A stretch of DNA of 9,050 bases. Source: Candidatus Glassbacteria bacterium RIFCSPLOWO2_12_FULL_58_11. GTDB taxonomy: Bacteria > Gemmatimonadota > Glassbacteria > GWA2-58-10. Where the stretch lies: the NCBI GenBank assembly GCA_001780825.1, contig MFIX01000212.1, forward strand, positions 4,720-13,769, read 5' to 3'. Positions within the stretch are counted from its first letter, which is position 1. Every line of letters begins with the position of its first letter. A model generated the notes under the pieces. That model searched no databases, was not told where the DNA came from, and worked only from the letters and a program-made list of their open reading frames with translations. A program made the translations under genes and the position numbers. Positions 6,454 to 9,050 of this stretch are shown here, piece by piece.

Positions 6454-7572
6454 ATGGCTGAACCTTTGTGCGGCTATTTCGGCAGGTGCGGCGGCTGCAC
6501 CGCCCAGAACATCGACTATCCGCTCCAGGTGTCAAACAAGCGGGACTGGCTGGCCCGGGAGATCAAATACGAGGATATCGAGCTATTTTCCGACGAGGAA
6601 TACTATTACCGGACCCGGGTGGACATGGTGTTCCACGAGGGCGGGCTGGGTTTCCGCAGGAAAGGGCGCTGGGACCGGATTGTAGACATCGGGCAATGCG
6701 TGATCGCCAACCAAAAAATTAACAGCCTGGTTACCGAGGTCCGGGAGTATTTCAAAGGCATCGATTATTTCGAGATGCGGAAAAACAGCGGCACCTACCG
6801 CTACGCCGTTATCCGGGCTCCGGGTGAGCAGAGCTCGATCTCTTTTACGCTAAATGCCGACTCAAGCCGGTTGCTCGCCGCGCGCGAAAAGATTACCCAA
6901 TATGCCGAAAGCGCCTCGGCCGAAAATATCGTTATCACCTATGTGCCGCACAACCACGACTCCAGCATCTCGGAGGATTATCTCGTAGTCAAGGGCCGCG
7001 ACACCCTGACAGTCGAGTTGCTGGGGAAAGAATTCGAATTCAATGTCCAGGGATTTTACCAGAACAACGACCGGATGTCGCAAAAGATGCAGAGCCATGT
7101 CAGGAATATCCTGCAGCGCTACGACACGGCCGGGCGGCACCTGGTGGACCTCTACGGCGGAGTCGGCACGTTCGGGATAGTCAACAGCGATCTTTTCCGG
7201 CAGGTGACCATCATCGAGAGTTTTCCCGGCGCGATCGAATCGGCCCGGAAGAATATCGAGGCCAATGGGGCGGCCAACACCAGCGCCCTGGAGCTGGATG
7301 CGAAAAGGCTCAAGAACGCCGGGCTCAAGGCGCCGCTGATAGTGCTCACCGATCCGCCGCGCAGCGGGATGAACCCCAAGACGATTGTCGAGCTGAACCA
7401 CCTGCGGCCGGAGCTGCTGATCTATGTCTCCTGCAACATCCGCCAGCTCGGCGCGGACCTCGAAAAATTCAAGGAATTCGAGATCCGCAGCGCGGCCCTG
7501 TTCGACTTTTTCCCGCACACCCCGCATTGCGAGGCTGTGGTGGAGCTGGTACCGGGCAAGCCTCAGGAATGA
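6454..7572 (+). CDS. TrmA/RlmD-family Fe-S-containing RNA uracil-C5 methyltransferase
   Basis: The product is 372 aa from ATG 6454, with AAGG 7 nt upstream; an in-frame GTG at 6376 lies in non-coding-like DNA. The enzyme transfers a methyl group from SAM to C5 of a uridine in rRNA or tRNA. A 4Fe-4S site is visible: C6, C12 and C15 (CGYFGRCGGC, C-x5-C-x2-C) plus C82. The SAM-binding motif I is LVDLYGGVGTFG (230-241) and motif IV is TDPPRSG (299-305). The catalytic nucleophile is C327 in YVSCN and the general base E360 in HCEAVVEL. The protein starts directly at the Fe-S motif and lacks the N-terminal TRAM RNA-binding domain of E. coli RlmD (about 430 aa). In this respect it resembles RlmC or the archaeal U54 enzymes. 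The target (23S U1939, 23S U747 or tRNA U54) cannot be told from sequence, so no gene symbol is given. Confidence 0.92.
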   Translation: MAEPLCGYFGRCGGCTAQNIDYPLQVSNKRDWLAREIKYEDIELFSDEEYYYRTRVDMVFHEGGLGFRRKGRWDRIVDIGQCVIANQKINSLVTEVREYFKGIDYFEMRKNSGTYRYAVIRAPGEQSSISFTLNADSSRLLAAREKITQYAESASAENIVITYVPHNHDSSISEDYLVVKGRDTLTVELLGKEFEFNVQGFYQNNDRMSQKMQSHVRNILQRYDTAGRHLVDLYGGVGTFGIVNSDLFRQVTIIESFPGAIESARKNIEANGAANTSALELDAKRLKNAGLKAPLIVLTDPPRSGMNPKTIVELNHLRPELLIYVSCNIRQLGADLEKFKEFEIRSAALFDFFPHTPHCEAVVELVPGKPQE

Positions 7573-7594
7573 CCGGCCGGAGGGCCGCCGGCAG

Positions 7595-7623
7595 TTGACT
7601 TGACCGCGGGAAAACAATATCTT
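7595..7623 (+). promoter_or_regulatory. Predicted promoter for tRNA-Leu
   Basis: TTGACT (7595-7600), 17 nt, TATCTT (7618-7623): a good -35, ideal spacing and a fair -10. The predicted start near 7630 leaves about 50 nt of 5' leader before the tRNA. A short GC hairpin just upstream (7574-7587, CGGCC/GGCCG) lies after the methyltransferase stop but lacks a T run. Confidence 0.55.
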
Positions 7624-7680
7624 TGGCTCATCAGCCGTGTGAAGGCAGATTCCGAAACACGAATTCCTTATGTCCCCTGG

Positions 7681-7769
7681 GCCGGGGTGGTGGAATTTGG
7701 TAGACACAAGGGACTTAAAATCCCTTGGAGCTAAGCTCCGTACGGGTTCGATTCCCGTCCCCGGCACCA
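7681..7769 (+). tRNA. tRNA-Leu, anticodon UAA, CCA encoded
   Basis: The full cloverleaf can be folded by eye. Acceptor stem GCCGGGG (7681-7687) pairs with CCCCGGC (7759-7765). The D stem is GTG/CAC (7690-7692, 7705-7707). The anticodon stem AGGGA/TCCCT (7709-7713, 7721-7725) closes a 7-nt loop CTTAAAA with anticodon UAA at 7716-7718. A long class II variable arm GGAGC-TAA-GCTCC (7727-7739) is present. The T stem ACGGG/CCCGT surrounds TTCGATT (7742-7758). The discriminator is A7766 and the CCA is genomic (7767-7769). The large variable arm and UAA anticodon make leucine the only fit. It reads UUA and, by wobble, UUG. Confidence 0.97.
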
Positions 7770-7823
7770 AGCTAAGGCGCTCCATTCTGTTCAAATCTCG
7801 GATCGGAGCGCCTTAGCTTGGTG
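7765..7823. repeat. Perfect 19-bp inverted repeat including the tRNA 3' end
   Basis: CACCAAGCTAAGGCGCTCC (7765-7783) is the exact reverse complement of 7805-7823, with a 21-nt loop. The left arm begins inside the tRNA acceptor stem and contains its CCA. It may act as a transcription terminator, but only a weak TATCTAT follows rather than a T run. It could equally be a recombination scar or an assembly junction. Confidence 0.8.
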
Positions 7824-8042
7824 TATCTATACAACCACGCTCGAACCTATTTTAGCAAGAATTGCTGACACTTCCGCGCCTCGCCGCGCTCGCTTCACTC
7901 GCGCGGGGTAAACCCAAAAATTTCCTTGCCTTTTCCTTTTCCGCCTTACAGCGGGGGTCTGGGGGGAGCCGCAAAAAAATGAAAGGAAATTTTTGGTTTG
8001 CTTCGGCGCTATCCACATCATCCACAGCGCCGCTATATCCGC
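7824..8042. repeat. Palindrome-rich intergenic segment (nested inverted repeats)
   Basis: Several inverted repeats are stacked here. CCGCGC/GCGCGG lies at 7874-7879 and 7901-7906. CCAAAAATTTCCTT/AAGGAAATTTTTGG, a perfect 14-bp pair, lies at 7914-7927 and 7983-7996. Inside that pair is CCGC-CTTACA-GCGG (7941-7954), followed by two G runs (7954-7971). GGCGCT/AGCGCC lies at 8005-8010 and 8026-8031. No real gene is seen on either strand. This density suggests a repetitive intergenic element rather than plain spacer. Confidence 0.55.
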
Positions 8043-8071
8043 TTGACATATATCCGCCACGGATATAAGAT
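8043..8071 (+). promoter_or_regulatory. Promoter of the padR-like gene, probably giving a leaderless mRNA
   Basis: TTGACA (8043-8048, perfect -35), 17 nt, TAAGAT (8066-8071). An alternative -10, TATAAG (8064-8069), would have 15-nt spacing. Transcription would start within a base or two of the ATG at 8078. No Shine-Dalgarno precedes that ATG, which agrees with a leaderless message. Confidence 0.6.
8049..8067. promoter_or_regulatory. Operator-like palindrome between -35 and -10
   Basis: TATATCC-GCCAC-GGATATA is a perfect 7-bp inverted repeat with a 5-nt centre, filling the promoter spacer. A further half-site TATATCC lies at 8034-8040. A dimeric winged-helix protein bound here would block RNA polymerase. 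PadR proteins commonly repress their own promoters, so autoregulation is the natural reading (inference). Confidence 0.6.
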
Positions 8072-8077
8072 ACAAGC

Positions 8078-8440
8078 ATGGCAACCAATAAAGCCAACGC
8101 GCCCCTCACTCCGGCGGTGCTTCATATCCTTCTCGCGCTCTCCACGAAAGGGCGGCACGGCTACGGCATTATGAAGCAAGTCGAGGCGGACTCGCAGGGA
8201 AAAGTAAATATGGGGCCGGGCACGCTCTACGGCTCTTTAGGCCGAATGATCGAGGCCGGGTTGATACGCGAGAGCGACAAAAAGATAGACCCCGAAATGG
8301 ACGACGAGCGTCGTATCTACTACAAAATCACCGGCCTCGGCCAAAAAGCGCTCGCGGCGGAGTTGGAGCGATACCGCGAGGTCGTGGCGGTCGCTAAGCA
8401 GAAACGGCTCTCTCCGAATACTTTTGCGTATGGCATATGA
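8078..8440 (+). CDS. PadR-family winged-helix transcriptional repressor
   Basis: The product is 120 aa, a usual length for a short PadR protein without a long C-terminal dimerisation domain. The PadR domain spans about residues 10-105. It opens with LTPAVLHILLALSTKGRHGYGIMKQV (helix 1-2 and the conserved HGY, 27-29), then has the recognition-helix signature GPGTLYGSLGRMIEAGLI (46-63) and the wing DDERRIYYKITGLG (75-88). The last part (LAAELERYREVVAVAKQ) is a dimerisation helix. PadR proteins usually repress a neighbouring transporter or membrane protein and often respond to small toxic compounds; no ligand can be inferred here. The ATG lies at the predicted transcript start. The 3' end overlaps the next gene by 11 bp, so the two are very likely co-expressed. 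Codon use departs from that of the genes to the left. Confidence 0.92.
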   Translation: MATNKANAPLTPAVLHILLALSTKGRHGYGIMKQVEADSQGKVNMGPGTLYGSLGRMIEAGLIRESDKKIDPEMDDERRIYYKITGLGQKALAAELERYREVVAVAKQKRLSPNTFAYGI

Positions 8441-9050
8441 ACACTCAATACAACGATATAGAAACTGGTATGCGAAATTGCTTCGTTTCTATCCGAAGCC
8501 GTACCGCGAACGCTTCGGAGAGGGAATGGAGCAAACGTTCAACGATCTCGTCCGAGAGCGCGCAGGAGAAGACGGAGAATTATTTGACTGCGCTTTCTGG
8601 ATGTTTGTCGAGACATCCGCAGGAATTATCAGAGAACAATTAAATTATATTTCTATGCAAAAAAACATTATCCGTGCAGCGCTCGTGACGGCGGGCATAT
8701 TACTAATTCCATTTTTTGGGAACATTTATGTCGATGGATGGAACTGGCACTGGTACACTTTCGTTTTAGCCGGTACCCTCCTGTTCGGTGCTGGTCTTAC
8801 GTATGAATTAGTAGCAAAGAGAATGAGCAATAAGGCATACAAATTTGCCGTCGGCCTTGCCGTGGTAACGGCATTCATCCTCAGTTGGGGGAACATGGTT
8901 CGCGTTAGTGAGAGCGAAAATCCTGCCAACCTGATATATTTCGGAGTGCCCGCCGTCGGATTCATCGGTGCCTTTATTGTGCGCTTCGAGCCGCGTGGAA
9001 TGGCGCGCATATTGTTCGCGATGGCAATTGCTCAAATGTCAGTCGCCGTG
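8430..9050 (+). CDS. PadR-associated membrane protein (3' end missing)
   Basis: An ATG at 8430 opens a frame that continues to the last base, giving 207 codons with no stop. It overlaps the repressor gene by 11 bp and has no Shine-Dalgarno, as expected for translational coupling. Residues 1-72 are soluble, with the motif WYAKLLRFYPKPYRERFGEGM (13-33). Similar LLRxYPxxYRxxFGEEM segments are known at the N-termini of membrane proteins and permeases encoded next to PadR regulators. After that come hydrophobic segments near 80-97, 108-125, 136-155, 167-186 and from about 191. The end may hold further segments. Leucine codons include TTA five times and CTA once, unlike the CTG-rich genes to the left. 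The function is not known. Pairing with PadR suggests a membrane protein whose expression must be kept in check. Confidence 0.82.
   Translation, partial: MAYEHSIQRYRNWYAKLLRFYPKPYRERFGEGMEQTFNDLVRERAGEDGELFDCAFWMFVETSAGIIREQLNYISMQKNIIRAALVTAGILLIPFFGNIYVDGWNWHWYTFVLAGTLLFGAGLTYELVAKRMSNKAYKFAVGLAVVTAFILSWGNMVRVSESENPANLIYFGVPAVGFIGAFIVRFEPRGMARILFAMAIAQMSVAV

Noticed and set aside
6862..7794. Minus-strand open frame across the methyltransferase and tRNA
   Set aside because: It is antisense to a well-supported gene and reads through a tRNA.
7820..7850. Tail of a second tRNA on the minus strand (GGTTCGAGC followed by CACCA)
   Set aside because: The T stem does not pair and the spacing to CCA is three bases too long; the CACCA is simply the inverted-repeat arm.
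8437..8643. Small open frame starting at the ATGA overlap with the padR-like gene
   Set aside because: Its translation is Ser/Arg/Glu-rich with no motif; the frame from 8430 runs open to the window end with a recognisable N-terminal motif and membrane segments.
1..9050. CRISPR arrays, insertion sequences, rRNA genes or a replication origin
   Set aside because: No regularly spaced repeats, transposase motifs, rRNA segments or DnaA-box clusters were seen.

Overview
The window looks like a piece of a moderately to highly GC-rich bacterial chromosome, probably from an uncultured lineage. Genes are compact, stops are mostly TGA, leucine codons are mainly CTG/CTC, and E. coli-like -35/-10 promoters are visible. 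No phylum can be fixed from the sequence alone. Positions 7824-9050 differ in style: more TTA/CTA leucine codons, nested palindromic intergenic DNA and a possibly leaderless promoter. They may be an island inserted behind a tRNA-Leu gene, or a different genome joined in assembly.

Layout, left to right. 1-540 (minus): 5' part of a TenA-type thiaminase II / aminopyrimidine aminohydrolase, with its own promoter at 648-676 and the gene's 3' end beyond the left edge. 541-1052: gene-free, locally AT-rich, containing one arm of a perfect 16-bp inverted repeat that brackets the next gene's start. 1053-1811 (plus): an unrecognised multi-pass membrane protein with two competing starts. 1856-3241 (minus): a TIGR01777/YfcH-type NAD(P)-binding epimerase fused to an N-terminal SRPBCC domain, converging on the membrane gene. 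3242-3637: divergent intergenic region with an AT-rich promoter zone. 3638-6276 (plus): two translationally coupled FAD-dependent oxidoreductases of the geranylgeranyl-reductase-like class, clearly paralogous but with differently built active-site segments. 6454-7572 (plus): a short TrmA/RlmD-family Fe-S RNA m5U methyltransferase. 7681-7769 (plus): tRNA-Leu(UAA) with encoded CCA. 7765-7823: a perfect 19-bp inverted repeat that includes the tRNA 3' end. 7824-8077: palindrome-rich intergenic DNA ending in a promoter with an embedded operator-like palindrome. 8078-8440 (plus): a PadR-family repressor. 8430-9050 (plus, partial): a membrane protein overlapping the padR-like gene and running off the right edge.

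The genes do not form one pathway. Two functional units stand out. The first is the flavoprotein pair (likely lipid/isoprenoid or other hydrophobic-substrate redox chemistry). The second is the PadR/membrane-protein pair, which looks like a self-regulated two-gene cassette. The most useful points to check are the paralog divergence in the flavoprotein pair, the PadR cassette with its operator, and the abrupt junction at the tRNA-Leu 3' end.
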